The notes: generated by a model not told the origin, from the sequence alone. A stretch of 64,000 nt of DNA from Streptomyces sp. NBC_01478 (GCF_036227225.1 NZ_CP109444.1:6119501-6183500); one strand, 5' to 3'. Counted from the stretch's first letter, positions 17,802-26,409 are shown. A program made the numbers and translations.

Positions 17802-18404
17802 ATGACGGAGCAGGCCATTTACCGGCACTTGCGTGGTCTGCGCGATCACTTCACGCCCCCGCCGGGATTCACCTATCCCGAGATCAGCGACGGGACGTTC
17901 GTCATGATGATGAGCCCCCGCCCGCGGCACCAGCTCACCGCCGTAGACGTGCGCGACCAACTGGCCGGACAACTACCGCCCGGAATAATCGCCGCAGAAG
18001 CCACGGACACGGATGACGCGTCCCTCGGCACACTGCGCATTCCTGACCTGCTGGTGGTCCCGCGCTCGGCCATGGAGACGGACGATCCGCTGGACCCGCA
18101 CGAGATCCTGCTGGCCATCGAGATCGTCTCCCCGTCGAACCCCGGCAACGACTACGACGCCAAGAGCCACGACTACCCGGCGATGGGCATCCCGCACTAC
18201 CTGATCCTGGACCCACGCGATGGCACGTGGACGTACCAGTGGGAGATCGACACCAGCGGCGGACGGCCCGCCTACGGCAACCGTCTGCTGCGGCAGCCGT
18301 ACGGGACCCCGCTCGCCATCACCTCCGAGCTGGGCACCTGGAAGCTCGACACGAGCGGTCTGCCGCTCTACTCGCGCAAGGACATGATGCTTCCGCCGGA
18401 GTGA
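17802..18404 (+). CDS. Uma2 family (DUF820) endonuclease-like protein
   Basis: 200 aa from ATG at 17802. It carries the Uma2/DUF820 PD-(D/E)XK-like pattern: IPDLLVV, LLAIEIVSPSN, then KSHDYPAMGIPHYLILDP, with catalytic-site Asp, Glu and Lys in those segments. The family is greatly expanded in Streptomyces and cyanobacteria. It is thought to be nuclease-like, with unknown biological role. It is monocistronic. The 3' end overlaps, on the opposite strand, the end of a small secreted peptide gene. Confidence 0.92.
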   Translation: MTEQAIYRHLRGLRDHFTPPPGFTYPEISDGTFVMMMSPRPRHQLTAVDVRDQLAGQLPPGIIAAEATDTDDASLGTLRIPDLLVVPRSAMETDDPLDPHEILLAIEIVSPSNPGNDYDAKSHDYPAMGIPHYLILDPRDGTWTYQWEIDTSGGRPAYGNRLLRQPYGTPLAITSELGTWKLDTSGLPLYSRKDMMLPPE

Positions 18405-18526
18405 GCGGAGTGGTGCTCGGCCGGCGACCGGTCCGCCGCCTTGGCCGGGCTTGCCGCCGCCGCCCCGATCAGGGCGGCTACGGCGATGACGGCGGCGCAG
18501 AATCCTCTGACGTAACGCGCGGACAT
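18368..18526 (-). CDS. Small secreted peptide (52 aa)
   Basis: A 52-codon frame starting ATG at 18526 with GAGG eight nt upstream. Residues 1-31 form a convincing signal peptide: RYVRG basic start, then CAAVIAVAALIGAAAA and SPAKA/AD cleavage. The mature part would be only ~20 residues, His/Ser-rich (AEHHSAHSGG). The last 37 nt overlap the Uma2 gene end-to-end. About 55 nt upstream of the start lies a palindrome with an iron-box-like half. Size and function are unknown; it could also be a membrane peptide if not cleaved. Confidence 0.55.
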   Translation of the reverse strand: MSARYVRGFCAAVIAVAALIGAAAASPAKAADRSPAEHHSAHSGGSIMSLRE

Positions 18527-18569
18527 ACCAACCTCGCAACGACAGTGACAGCGGCAACGACAGCAACGA

Positions 18570-18600
18570 GTTAAGCACGCTTAATGCGTGCCTAACTTAA
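18570..18600 (-). promoter_or_regulatory. Inverted repeat with iron-box-like sequence
   Basis: GTTAAGCACGC - TTAAT - GCGTGCCTAAC is an inverted repeat with 10 of 11 arm positions paired. On the minus strand, TTAAGTTAGGCACGCATTAA (18581-18600) matches about 14 of 19 positions of the DmdR/IdeR-type iron box TTAGGTTAGGCTCACCTAA. It sits 44-74 nt upstream of the small peptide start. It may instead be an operator for another regulator. Confidence 0.45.
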
Positions 18601-18660
18601 GGGGTTGGAGCGGGCAACGGGAAGGGCTTCAGGGCGAGTTGAGTCATCGGAAACCCTTTT

Positions 18661-18978
18661 TCAGTCACCGCGCCGCTGCTGGGGCAGCAGTCCGTGGCGG
18701 TGCACCAGCCAACTGATGGCGGTCAGCCTGCACACCGCGTAGTCGTGGCCGACCGGCTCCCGCCAGTCCAGCTCCGCGAGCGCGTCCAGGAATCCGAGCG
18801 CGTAGTCCGTGAGATCGGCGTGGTCCGGGGGCGGGGGCGTGAGGTCCGGGCCGCCCGCCGAGAGGCGTTCCCGCAGCTCGGCGACGTGCTGGTCCACCGC
18901 GGCCGTGAAGGCGGGCTCGAAGGCGAACTCCGCGAAGCGGGGCTCGTACGCGCTGCTGATCTTGGCCAAAGGGGACAT
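18661..18978 (-). CDS. Small DUF6401-like protein
   Basis: 105 aa, ATG at 18978 after GAAGAA. Helical protein with YALGFLDALAELDWREP and a C-terminal CRLTAISWLVHRHGLL. That layout recalls the DUF6401 family seen near natural-product genes, but the match is from memory. No catalytic motif. It is divergent from the HTH-TPR regulator at 19147, with ~170 nt between them. Confidence 0.65.
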   Translation of the reverse strand: MSPLAKISSAYEPRFAEFAFEPAFTAAVDQHVAELRERLSAGGPDLTPPPPDHADLTDYALGFLDALAELDWREPVGHDYAVCRLTAISWLVHRHGLLPQQRRGD

Positions 18979-19105
18979 TTCTTCACCATACGGCAGGCGG
19001 GCGCGGGGGAGTCACGTGATACCCGTCACCGGAACGCCACGCGGCGATTACGCTCGGCGACAGGCCGTAACCGTTCGGTCGGGTCTTCAACAACTCGCCC
19101 CCCGT

Positions 19106-19142
19106 GTAAGTGAGTTACCGGCCAGTCCGTAACTCGGCTTAC
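19106..19142. promoter_or_regulatory. Inverted repeat immediately upstream of HTH-TPR gene
   Basis: GTAAGTGAGTTACCGG and, after five bases, CCGTAACTCGGCTTAC form a 16-nt inverted repeat with two offsets (GTAAG-GAGTTAC-GG in both arms). It ends 4 nt before the ATG at 19147 and is a probable autoregulatory operator; it would also block the ribosome site region. Confidence 0.55.
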
Positions 19143-19146
19143 TGGC

Positions 19147-20502
19147 ATGATTAATCGCATGGTGAGACGGGACGACCCGGAAGTCATCGGGCGCAGGGTG
19201 CAACAGCTCAGACGCGAACGTGGGCTCACCCAGCGGCAGTTGGCCGAGCCCGCCTATACGCCCGCGTACATCTCCACCCTGGAGGCCGGCCGGGTCCGCC
19301 CCTCCGACGACGCGCTGCGCCACCTCGCCGACCGACTGGGCGTCGCCTACGACGAGTTGGCGACCGGCCGCCCCGCCCGGCTCGCCACCGAGCTCCGCCT
19401 GCATCTGACCGAGGCCCAACGCACCCTGGCGACAGGGGAGTCGGAGGAGGCCGCCGAGCAGTACGCCGACCTCCTCGCGGAGGCGGAGTCGTACGGGCTG
19501 GTCGACGAGGAGGCGGTGGCGCTGCTCGGGCTCGGCGAGTGCGGGCTCGACACCGGTGATCTCACCGCCGCCCGCCTGTACTTCGAGCGCGCCGAACGGC
19601 GACTGGCCGACGAGCCGCTCCCGGCCCGCGTACCCGCCCTGCGCGGCCGTGCCGTGGCGCACTACCTCACCGGTGAACTCCGGTACGCCGTCTACCTGTT
19701 GGAGTCCACGCTCGACGAGCTGAACCGCGGCGGGCTGCACGACCCCGACGCGCTGCTGCTGCTCTACGCGAGCGCGATCGGGCCGTACATGGACATGGGC
19801 GCGCACGCGCGGGCCGCCCAGGCCGCCGAGCTGGCGCTCGCCCTCGCACCGCAGGTGGCGGACCCGGCGCTGCTCGCCCGCATGCACCGGTCGGTGGCGC
19901 GGACGCTGATAGCGGAGGGCAAGGTCGCGGAGGCGGACGCCTCCCTCGTGAAGGCCGCCGACCTGTACCGGCAGCTCCAGTTCCGCACCGAACTGGCCAA
20001 CTGCCACTGGATGCGCGGCTACGTCTACGCCCAGGACGGCGAACTGGAGCGCGCCGAGGTCGAGTTGAGACAGGCGCTGGACATGCTGACGGCGAAGCGC
20101 GCGGCCCTCTACAGCAGTCAGGTCGCCGTGGAGCTGGCCGACGTACTCCACAAACGCGGCAAGTCCGACGAGGCCGCCGCTCTCCTCCACGACGTCCTCA
20201 GCGACCTCAGCTCCGAACGCGGCGCCCTGCACTCCGCCGCCGCGCACCGTCTGCTCGGCATCATCGCCGAGGACGCCCGGGACACGGACGCGGCCGAGGA
20301 GCACTACGTCCGCGCGCTCAGCCTGCTGGAGCGGGCGGGGGCGGCCGGCGACCTGGCCGACCTGTGCCGCATGCTCGGCGACCTGCTGCGCCGTACCGGC
20401 CGGGTGGAGGCGGCCCTCGACGCCTACCGCACGGGCCTCGGGCACCGTACGGCTCCCGGGACCACGACGCTCGGCCCGGCGCCCGCACAGCCTCCTCTTT
20501 GA
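19147..20502 (+). CDS. XRE helix-turn-helix regulator with TPR repeats
   Basis: 451 aa. Residues 10-65 are a Cro/C1-type HTH (VQQLRRERGLTQRQLAEPAYTPAYIS, split by the turn). The remainder is a solenoid of about eight TPR helices-pairs rich in Ala/Leu/Glu (for example EEHYVRALSLLERAG). This is the Rgg/PlcR/AfsR-like design in which the TPR part binds a ligand or peptide. No peptide gene is obvious next to it. A second ATG at 19159 is also possible. The start overlaps a near-perfect inverted repeat upstream, suggesting autoregulation. Confidence 0.9.
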   Translation: MINRMVRRDDPEVIGRRVQQLRRERGLTQRQLAEPAYTPAYISTLEAGRVRPSDDALRHLADRLGVAYDELATGRPARLATELRLHLTEAQRTLATGESEEAAEQYADLLAEAESYGLVDEEAVALLGLGECGLDTGDLTAARLYFERAERRLADEPLPARVPALRGRAVAHYLTGELRYAVYLLESTLDELNRGGLHDPDALLLLYASAIGPYMDMGAHARAAQAAELALALAPQVADPALLARMHRSVARTLIAEGKVAEADASLVKAADLYRQLQFRTELANCHWMRGYVYAQDGELERAEVELRQALDMLTAKRAALYSSQVAVELADVLHKRGKSDEAAALLHDVLSDLSSERGALHSAAAHRLLGIIAEDARDTDAAEEHYVRALSLLERAGAAGDLADLCRMLGDLLRRTGRVEAALDAYRTGLGHRTAPGTTTLGPAPAQPPL

Positions 20503-20598
20503 CGAATCCGGGATGGCGCACAGCGCCGCCGGTTACCGTGCGACGTACGAGTCATGAGTTACGAGGCGTAGTCGTACGAACCGGGATGAGACAGGCGC

Positions 20599-21609
20599 GT
20601 GCAGAACGAACGGACTGTGGTCGACGGCCTGCGCCTGGCCGTACGCGCCATGGTCTACGCGGTCCTCGGCGGCGCGGCGCTCATCGCCATCGCGACGGTC
20701 GTCTCCGTCCTCGGCCCCATGCTGGCGATCGACCTCTACACCCCCGCCGTTGCGGCCTGGTGGACGGTCTTCACGGCGGTGGCGGTCCAGGGCGTCCCCT
20801 TCCTGCTCCTGGGCACGGTGGTGTCGGCGGCGATCGGCGCGTTCGTCCCCGAGCGCGTGTTCACCCGCCTCCTCCCCCGCAACCAGGCCCTGGCCGTCCC
20901 GATCGCGGGCGCGGCGGGAGTCGTACTCCCGGGTTGTGAGTGCGCGTCGGTACCGGTGGCGAGCAGCCTGATGCGGCGCGGAGTCGCCCCGGCGGCGGCG
21001 TTGGCCTTCCTGCTCTCCGCCCCGGCGATCAACCCGGTCGTCCTGGTGGCCACGTCGATCGCCTTCCCCGGCCAGCCGAAGATGGTGCTCGGCCGCCTGG
21101 TCGCGTCCCTCGCGACGGCGGTGGTGATGGGCTGGCTGTGGGCGAGGTTCGGGCGGGAGGAGTGGCTACGACTCCCGAAGCGCAAGCAGGCCGCCGCGTC
21201 CTCGCCCGCCGGCGTGAAGGCCTTCGTCGCGGGCCTGCAGCACGACTTCCTGCACGCGGGCGGCTTCCTGGTCCTGGGCGCGGCAGCGGCGGCGACGTTC
21301 AACATCGCCGTACCGCGCTCGGTCCTGGACGTCTTCACGGGTTCGTCCTGGCTGTCGTTGCTCCTGCTCGCGTCGCTGGCCGTGGTGCTGTGCGTGTGCA
21401 GCGAGGCGGACGCCTTCGTCGCGGCCTCCCTCAGCGGCTTCTCCCCGGCGGCGAAACTGGCGTTCATGGTGGTGGGCCCGATGGTCGACCTGAAACTGAT
21501 CGCGTTGCAGGCGGGCACGTTCGGCCGCTCCTTCGCCTTCCGCTTCTCCTCGACGACCTGGCTGGTCGCCGTGGTGAGCAGCACGCTGGTGGGGTGGTGG
21601 CTGCTGTGA
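20599..21609 (+). CDS. Permease (YcgR/DUF318 family)
   Basis: 336 aa with GTG start. About eight to nine hydrophobic helices. The diagnostic motif PGCECASVPVASSLMRRG near residue 113 and the matching second-half motif VCSEADAFVAASL mark it as the PF03773 predicted permease family, in which conserved Cys and charged residues line the pore. Some members export metalloids or metals. The next gene overlaps by 4 nt and codes for its usual partner. Confidence 0.92.
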   Translation: MQNERTVVDGLRLAVRAMVYAVLGGAALIAIATVVSVLGPMLAIDLYTPAVAAWWTVFTAVAVQGVPFLLLGTVVSAAIGAFVPERVFTRLLPRNQALAVPIAGAAGVVLPGCECASVPVASSLMRRGVAPAAALAFLLSAPAINPVVLVATSIAFPGQPKMVLGRLVASLATAVVMGWLWARFGREEWLRLPKRKQAAASSPAGVKAFVAGLQHDFLHAGGFLVLGAAAAATFNIAVPRSVLDVFTGSSWLSLLLLASLAVVLCVCSEADAFVAASLSGFSPAAKLAFMVVGPMVDLKLIALQAGTFGRSFAFRFSSTTWLVAVVSSTLVGWWLL

Positions 21610-22367
21610 GGCGCTACGGCTCGGCGGTCCTGCTCCTGCTGACGGGCGGGGCGGTCCTGCGGATCTCACTCTTCAGCGAGCTGTATCTGCGGTATGTACA
21701 GGCGGCGTTGCGGCCGTATCTGGTGATCTCCGGTTCGCTGCTGATCGTGTTGGGGCTCGTGGCGGCGGTCAGGGGCATGCGGAAGACCCCGGAAGCCGAA
21801 GAGCACGAGCACGACGATCATGAGCACGAGGACGATCACGACGACCACGGTCACTCCCATACAGGCGGCCCCCGCATCGCCTGGCTGCTGACCCTCCCCG
21901 CCCTCGCCCTGCTCCTCTTCCCGCCCCCGGCGCTCGGCTCGTACAGCGCGTCGCGCGAGGAGGCGCAACGGGCGGCGCAGGGGGTGGGCTCGTTCCCCGC
22001 CCTCCCCGCCGGGAAGGTGCTGGACATCTCGGTCGCCCAGTACAGCTCCCGCGCGATCTACGACACCGGCCACTCCCTCAAGGGCCGCACCCTGCGCATG
22101 ACCGGCTTCGTGACCCACGGCTCCGACGGCACCTGGTACCTCACCCGCCTCCTGGTCACTTGCTGCGCGGCCGACGCGACGATCAGCAAGGTCGAGATCC
22201 GGGGCGACGCGTCCGACGGCGCTCCCCAGACCGACACCTGGGTCACGGTCACCGGCACCTGGGTCCCGAAGGGCAAGCTCGGCACGGACGCCGCCTGGCC
22301 GCCGGTGCTGGAGTCGACCTCGGTCAAGCAGGTGAAGCAGCCGGCGGATCCGTACGACAAGCGGTGA
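21606..22367 (+). CDS. TIGR03943/DUF1980 permease partner with His-rich loop
   Basis: 253 aa; GTG start overlaps the permease stop (GTGA). Two N-terminal helices are separated from a third by a His/Asp/Glu-rich loop at residues 65-86 (HEHDDHEHEDDHDDHGHSH), a likely divalent-metal binding stretch. The C-terminal ~130 residues form a soluble domain with LLVTCCAADATIS and VTGTWVPKG, typical of the TIGR03943 family. The pair probably moves or senses a transition metal; the metal is unknown. Confidence 0.92.
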   Translation: MRRYGSAVLLLLTGGAVLRISLFSELYLRYVQAALRPYLVISGSLLIVLGLVAAVRGMRKTPEAEEHEHDDHEHEDDHDDHGHSHTGGPRIAWLLTLPALALLLFPPPALGSYSASREEAQRAAQGVGSFPALPAGKVLDISVAQYSSRAIYDTGHSLKGRTLRMTGFVTHGSDGTWYLTRLLVTCCAADATISKVEIRGDASDGAPQTDTWVTVTGTWVPKGKLGTDAAWPPVLESTSVKQVKQPADPYDKR

Positions 22368-22507
22368 CTTGTTCTGATGCTTCCGGTGATTCCCGTGCGA
22401 TGAGGGCGTTAAGGTGCCTCTGATGCGCTGGGTGTGGGGCGCGTCACACATCGCTACGAAACAGGGGCCGCCGGGAGCGCTGTGCGGCCGTGCATCCGGG
22501 GGGCCTC

Positions 22508-24547
22508 ATGCACGAGATGGTCAAGGGCGGGAACGTCGGTCTGGCGTCGCTGAGCGAGGACACCGGCTCGGTGATGATGAGCCTGAGCTGGGGCAGCCCG
22601 ACGGGGGAGGGCGACGCGGACGTCTCCGTACTGCTGCTCACCGGCGACGGAAAGGTGCGCAGCGACGGGGACTTCTACTTCTACAACAACCCCGTCGCCG
22701 CCGACGGGAGTGTGCAACTGCTCGGCAAGGCACCGACGGCGGACGGCAGCGAGGACCGGATCACGTTCGACCTGACCGCGATCCCGGCCGGGGTCGAGCA
22801 GATCGTGGTGGCGGCGAGCCGCTACGAGAGCGCCCGGTTCTCCGAACTCCAGGACCTGCGCCTGACGTTGGCCGACGGCTCCGGCGAGAGCCTGCTGCGC
22901 TTCTCGATCGACGACCCCGGCGAGGTCAGCGCGCTGCTCTTCGGCGAGTTCTACCGGCGGGGCGGCGACTGGAAGTTCCGGGCGATCGGACAGGGCTACG
23001 AGTCCGGACTGGCGGGCGTGGCAACGGACTTCGGCGTCGACATCGACGACGACGCGGGCACGGAGAGCACCTCGGACGCCGAGGCCGAGGCCGAGACGGG
23101 GGCCGACACGGACGTCCGTACGCCCGAGGCCGTCGTCGAGATCCCCGCGATTCCGGCCCAGCCGTCGAGCCCGGCGGTCGAGTCGGTTCCCGAGGCCGGG
23201 GGTGAGGCCGCGTCCCGGCCCGCCCGGCCTCGTACGGCGAAGAAGAAGGTCACCCTGCCGAAGGTGGCCAAGAAGTCGCTCGCCGAGAACGACTCCTGGC
23301 GGGCCGCCCGGCTCTTCCCGGCCTCCGCGCTCAAGAGCGACCACGAGCGGGAGACGCGGGCGACCTCCGTGCTGCTGTCGGTGATGGCTCAAGTGCCCGA
23401 GTTCGGGCGGCGGTTGACGGCGGCCTTCGGTGCCCCGGTCGGCCGGATGGAGACGTTCACCGAGGTCACGCTGCCCAACGGCGAGTCCCCTCGGCGGCCC
23501 GACGGGGTGATCCGGGTCGAGCGGGCGGGCAAGCTGTGGACCGCGCTCGTCGAGACGAAGACGAACGGCAACCCCCTCAAGCCGGACCAGGTGCAGGCCT
23601 ACGCCGACATAGCCGCCCGGCGCGGATACGAGGCGGTCATCACGCTCTCCAACGACGTCGAGCTGGAGGGCAGCCCGCTGGTGGAGGTCAAACTCGACGG
23701 GCGGCGCAAGCACAAGGTGGCGCTCTGGCATCTGTCCTGGGCCGAAGTCGCCCACCAGGCGCAGTTGTTGATCCGGCACGAGGGGGTCGGCAACGCGGCG
23801 CACGCCTGGCTGCTCCAGGAACTGCTCCACTATCTCCAGCACGAGAACTCCGGCTGTCACGGCTTCCAGAACATGGGCCGCTCCTGGGTCCCGGTGCGCA
23901 ACGCGATCGACGCCGAGACCCTGTGCCAGGGCGACCCGCGGGCGGTGGAGGTCGTGGAGAGCTGGGAACGGCTGGTCCGGCAGGTGTGTCTGCGGCTCGG
24001 TGGTGAACTCGGCGCGAAGGTGCTGCCCGTGCAGCGCGCCAGGCGCGGGACCGATCCGGCCTCCCGGCGCTCAGCCCTCGCCGACCGGCTCTGCGCCGAC
24101 GGCCGGCTCGACGCCGAACTCCGTATCGAGGGCACGCCCGGTGTCCTCGCCCTCTGCGCGGACCTGCGCACCGGGAAGCTGCGGACGTCCATCGAGATCG
24201 CCGCACCCGACCAGGGCTATCCCCTCACCTGGGCCAAGCGGCTGGTCCGCCGGCTCGCCGAGGCACCGGCCGATCTGCACGTCGAGGCCGTGCTGGAGGG
24301 GGAGACGGGCGGACCGCGCGGGACGCTGGAACGCCTGCGTCCCGAACCGGCCGACATCCTCCCCAAGAACGGCGCGCAGATCACCGGCTTCCGGCTGTCC
24401 CTGTTCAGGGGCATGGGCAACACCCGGGGCACCGCCGAATCGGGCTTCATCCGCAGCGTCGACGAATCCGTGGACCGTTTCCACGCGAGTGTGGTGGTGC
24501 ACCTGGACGGGCGCCCGGCACGCGCCCGCCGACCCGTCGACGCCTGA
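22508..24547 (+). CDS. TerD domain fused to PD-(D/E)XK nuclease-like domain
   Basis: 679 aa from ATG at 22508 (GGGGGG upstream; a GTG at 22490 is an alternative). Residues 1-175 are a TerD domain: MVKGGNVGL start, DADVSVLLLTGDGKV, SDGDFYFYNN and the DLTAIPAGVEQIVVAAS strand, with the acidic Ca-binding positions kept. A Glu/Ala/Lys-rich linker (175-265) follows. Residues about 285-470 read like a PD-(D/E)XK restriction-type domain: RRPDGVI near 329, then LVETKTNG near 347 and a KPDQVQAYA helix. The last ~200 residues are an additional unassigned domain. TerD proteins act in metal/phage stress response; fusion to a nuclease-like domain suggests a stress-gated effector. Monocistronic. Confidence 0.88.
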   Translation: MHEMVKGGNVGLASLSEDTGSVMMSLSWGSPTGEGDADVSVLLLTGDGKVRSDGDFYFYNNPVAADGSVQLLGKAPTADGSEDRITFDLTAIPAGVEQIVVAASRYESARFSELQDLRLTLADGSGESLLRFSIDDPGEVSALLFGEFYRRGGDWKFRAIGQGYESGLAGVATDFGVDIDDDAGTESTSDAEAEAETGADTDVRTPEAVVEIPAIPAQPSSPAVESVPEAGGEAASRPARPRTAKKKVTLPKVAKKSLAENDSWRAARLFPASALKSDHERETRATSVLLSVMAQVPEFGRRLTAAFGAPVGRMETFTEVTLPNGESPRRPDGVIRVERAGKLWTALVETKTNGNPLKPDQVQAYADIAARRGYEAVITLSNDVELEGSPLVEVKLDGRRKHKVALWHLSWAEVAHQAQLLIRHEGVGNAAHAWLLQELLHYLQHENSGCHGFQNMGRSWVPVRNAIDAETLCQGDPRAVEVVESWERLVRQVCLRLGGELGAKVLPVQRARRGTDPASRRSALADRLCADGRLDAELRIEGTPGVLALCADLRTGKLRTSIEIAAPDQGYPLTWAKRLVRRLAEAPADLHVEAVLEGETGGPRGTLERLRPEPADILPKNGAQITGFRLSLFRGMGNTRGTAESGFIRSVDESVDRFHASVVVHLDGRPARARRPVDA

Positions 24548-24612
24548 AGTCCCGCTTCGGGAGCGGCCGTTCGCTACGGCCGTCCGCCACGGCACTTCGC
24601 TGCGGCCGGTCG
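24548..24612. other. Short spacer with nested GC hairpins
   Basis: Between the convergent TerD-fusion gene and the lipoprotein gene lie overlapping palindromic pieces such as CGGCCGTTCGCTACGGCCG, a plausible two-way terminator without T-tracts. Confidence 0.5.
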
Positions 24613-25395
24613 CTAGATCTGCACCCGCCCCTGCCTCTGCACCTCCGTCAACCGCTGCGCGCCGACCTCCAGCGCCTGGCCGGTCGCGGCCGGGGGCACG
24701 TTCGCCAGGCCGCCGTTCGTGAGGGTGATGGTGTCGTCGCCGATGCGGACGGCGGCGGTGTCGAGAGTGAGGACGGAGCGGTCGCCCTCGGGGGTCGTGC
24801 CGGTGAAGGTGAGGCGGAGGCCCTCGCGGGTGTCGCCGACGTTCGGGAGGGTCGCCTCCGTGACGGTCACGGTCTGGGGGCCGGAGCGGGTCGTCGTCGC
24901 CGTGAAGGACGCGCAGGTCTGCGGGAGCGTCTTCAGCCAGGTCAGGGTGCGGTCCACGTCGGCCGGGGGGAACGCGGCTACCTGGTAACGGAGTTGGGCC
25001 TCGTCGTCGGTGTCGTCGAGGGCGGTCACCGCTTGGCTGGCGGCGGGGGTGCCGAGGAGTTCGTCGGCGTACAGGGCGTCCAGGAGACGTTGGCAGTCGG
25101 GGACGGCGGTCTGCGCCTTGAGGAGGCCGTCGCGCCAGGTCGCCGTGCCCTGGGTCGGGGTCCAGGGGGCGCCCAGGTCCGCGTCCGTGATGAGCGCGGC
25201 CTGTGCCTGGGCGGGGGTGAGGACGGGGGCGGCGGCCGGGGACGCGTGGGCGGCGGGGGTGCGTACGGCCGAGGGGGAGGGCGCGGTCGTCACCTGGTGC
25301 AGGATGCCTTCGTTCGCACAGCTCGCCGTGGTCAGCAGAGTGCCCGCCGACAGTGCCGAGGCGAGCAGGAGGACACGGGCCGGGGAACGGGTCAT
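24613..25395 (-). CDS. Lipoprotein with PknH-like sensor-type domain
   Basis: 260 aa from ATG at 25395 with AGGAGGG upstream; a longer in-frame start at 25482 lacks a signal sequence. The lipobox LTTASC ends at about residue 26, so the mature protein is lipid-anchored outside the cell. A Pro/Ala linker is followed by a ~190-residue domain with two Cys (VPDCQRLL and PQTCASFT) and beta-strands, recalling the extracellular PknH-type sensor fold. Ligand unknown. It is divergent from the DJ-1 family gene with a 271-nt spacer. Confidence 0.85.
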   Translation of the reverse strand: MTRSPARVLLLASALSAGTLLTTASCANEGILHQVTTAPSPSAVRTPAAHASPAAAPVLTPAQAQAALITDADLGAPWTPTQGTATWRDGLLKAQTAVPDCQRLLDALYADELLGTPAASQAVTALDDTDDEAQLRYQVAAFPPADVDRTLTWLKTLPQTCASFTATTTRSGPQTVTVTEATLPNVGDTREGLRLTFTGTTPEGDRSVLTLDTAAVRIGDDTITLTNGGLANVPPAATGQALEVGAQRLTEVQRQGRVQI

Positions 25396-25666
25396 CGAGG
25401 ATCCCTCCTGGGGCGGGCGCGGTGCCGGACGCGGAATCGCCGCGTGCTCGCTCCCACGGCACCATCGCCCGCGCCCGCCCACCAGCGCGCCGGGCCGTCC
25501 GGGTGATCACCGGTCTCCCTGCGGGCCATCGGAAAACCGATACCGGGCATTCGATTCCTCATTGGCCGCCCGTCCGCGCCCGGCCTACTGTCGGGGAGAC
25601 CCCACCCGATCCCCCGTCACCCCCACCGACCCGGTCATCCCCCCGACCCCCTGGAGACGAGTCCCC
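25396..25666. other. Divergent intergenic region
   Basis: 271 nt holding the promoters of the lipoprotein gene and the DJ-1 gene. I see no clear palindrome, RNA element or additional gene here; long frames that cross it have no ribosome site and poor codon fit. Confidence 0.6.
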
Positions 25667-26365
25667 ATGTCGAAGATCCTCTTCGTGCTCACCGGCGCCG
25701 ATCACCTCACCCTGGCCGACGGCACCCAGCACCCCACCGGCTACTGGGCCGAGGAGGCGGTCACCCCGTACGAGGCCGTCAGGGCGGCCGGTCACGAGGT
25801 CGTCGTCGCCACGCCCGGCGGTGTCGTGCCGCCCGTGGACCGGGGCAGCCTGGCCGCCGACTACAACGGCGGCCAGGAGAACGCCGACCGGGTCGCGGAG
25901 GTGCTCGCGTCGAGCCCCGAGTTCCAGCACCCGGTCAAGCTCTCCGAGGTCGACCTCGCCGACTACGCCGCCGTCTACTACCCCGGCGGCCACGGCCCGA
26001 TGGAGGACCTCGCCGTGGACGCCGACTCCGGCCGGCTCCTCACCCTGGCCCTCTCCTCCGGCAAGCCCCTCGGCGTGGTCTGCCACGGGCCGGCCGCGCT
26101 GCTCGCGGCGACTCGGGAGGACGGTACGAACGCCTTCGCCGGGCGGCGGCTCACCGGGTTCACCAACGCCGAGGAGACCCAGGGCGGCCTCGCCGACAAG
26201 GTGAAGTGGCTGCTCCAGGACCGGCTCGTGGAGCTCGGCGCGGACTTCCGGCAGGGCGAGCCGTGGGCCCCGTACGTCGTGGTCGACGGCAACCTCGTCA
26301 CCGGCCAGAACCCGGCGTCCTCCGCACCGGTCGCGGACGAACTCCTCAAGAAGCTGAGCGCCTGA
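25667..26365 (+). CDS. DJ-1/PfpI family protein (Hsp31-like)
   Basis: 232 aa from ATG at 25667 with CTGGAG upstream. It carries the class I glutamine-amidotransferase-like fold with the nucleophile Cys in GVVCHGPAAL and the partner motif YYPGGHGPMEDL, plus VTGQNPASS near the C-terminus. This pattern fits the Hsp31/glyoxalase III-D-lactate dehydratase subgroup, which detoxifies methylglyoxal or repairs glycated proteins. Monocistronic; the next gene has its own leader and attenuator. Confidence 0.93.
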   Translation: MSKILFVLTGADHLTLADGTQHPTGYWAEEAVTPYEAVRAAGHEVVVATPGGVVPPVDRGSLAADYNGGQENADRVAEVLASSPEFQHPVKLSEVDLADYAAVYYPGGHGPMEDLAVDADSGRLLTLALSSGKPLGVVCHGPAALLAATREDGTNAFAGRRLTGFTNAEETQGGLADKVKWLLQDRLVELGADFRQGEPWAPYVVVDGNLVTGQNPASSAPVADELLKKLSA

Positions 26366-26409
26366 AAATCCATGGCCGCGGCGGTCGTACGACTGGTACC
26401 GTCCGCCGC

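Noticed and set aside
20535..20585. CGTACGA...TCGTACG dyad upstream of the permease
   Set aside because: Arms of 7 bp separated by ~20 nt, and TCGTACGA-type words are common by chance in GTAC-containing Streptomyces DNA; not strong enough to call an operator.
25010..25666. Upstream extension of the DJ-1 frame to 25010
   Set aside because: No ribosome site, overlaps the convincing lipoprotein gene on the other strand, and the DJ-1 family starts at MSKILFVLTGADH.
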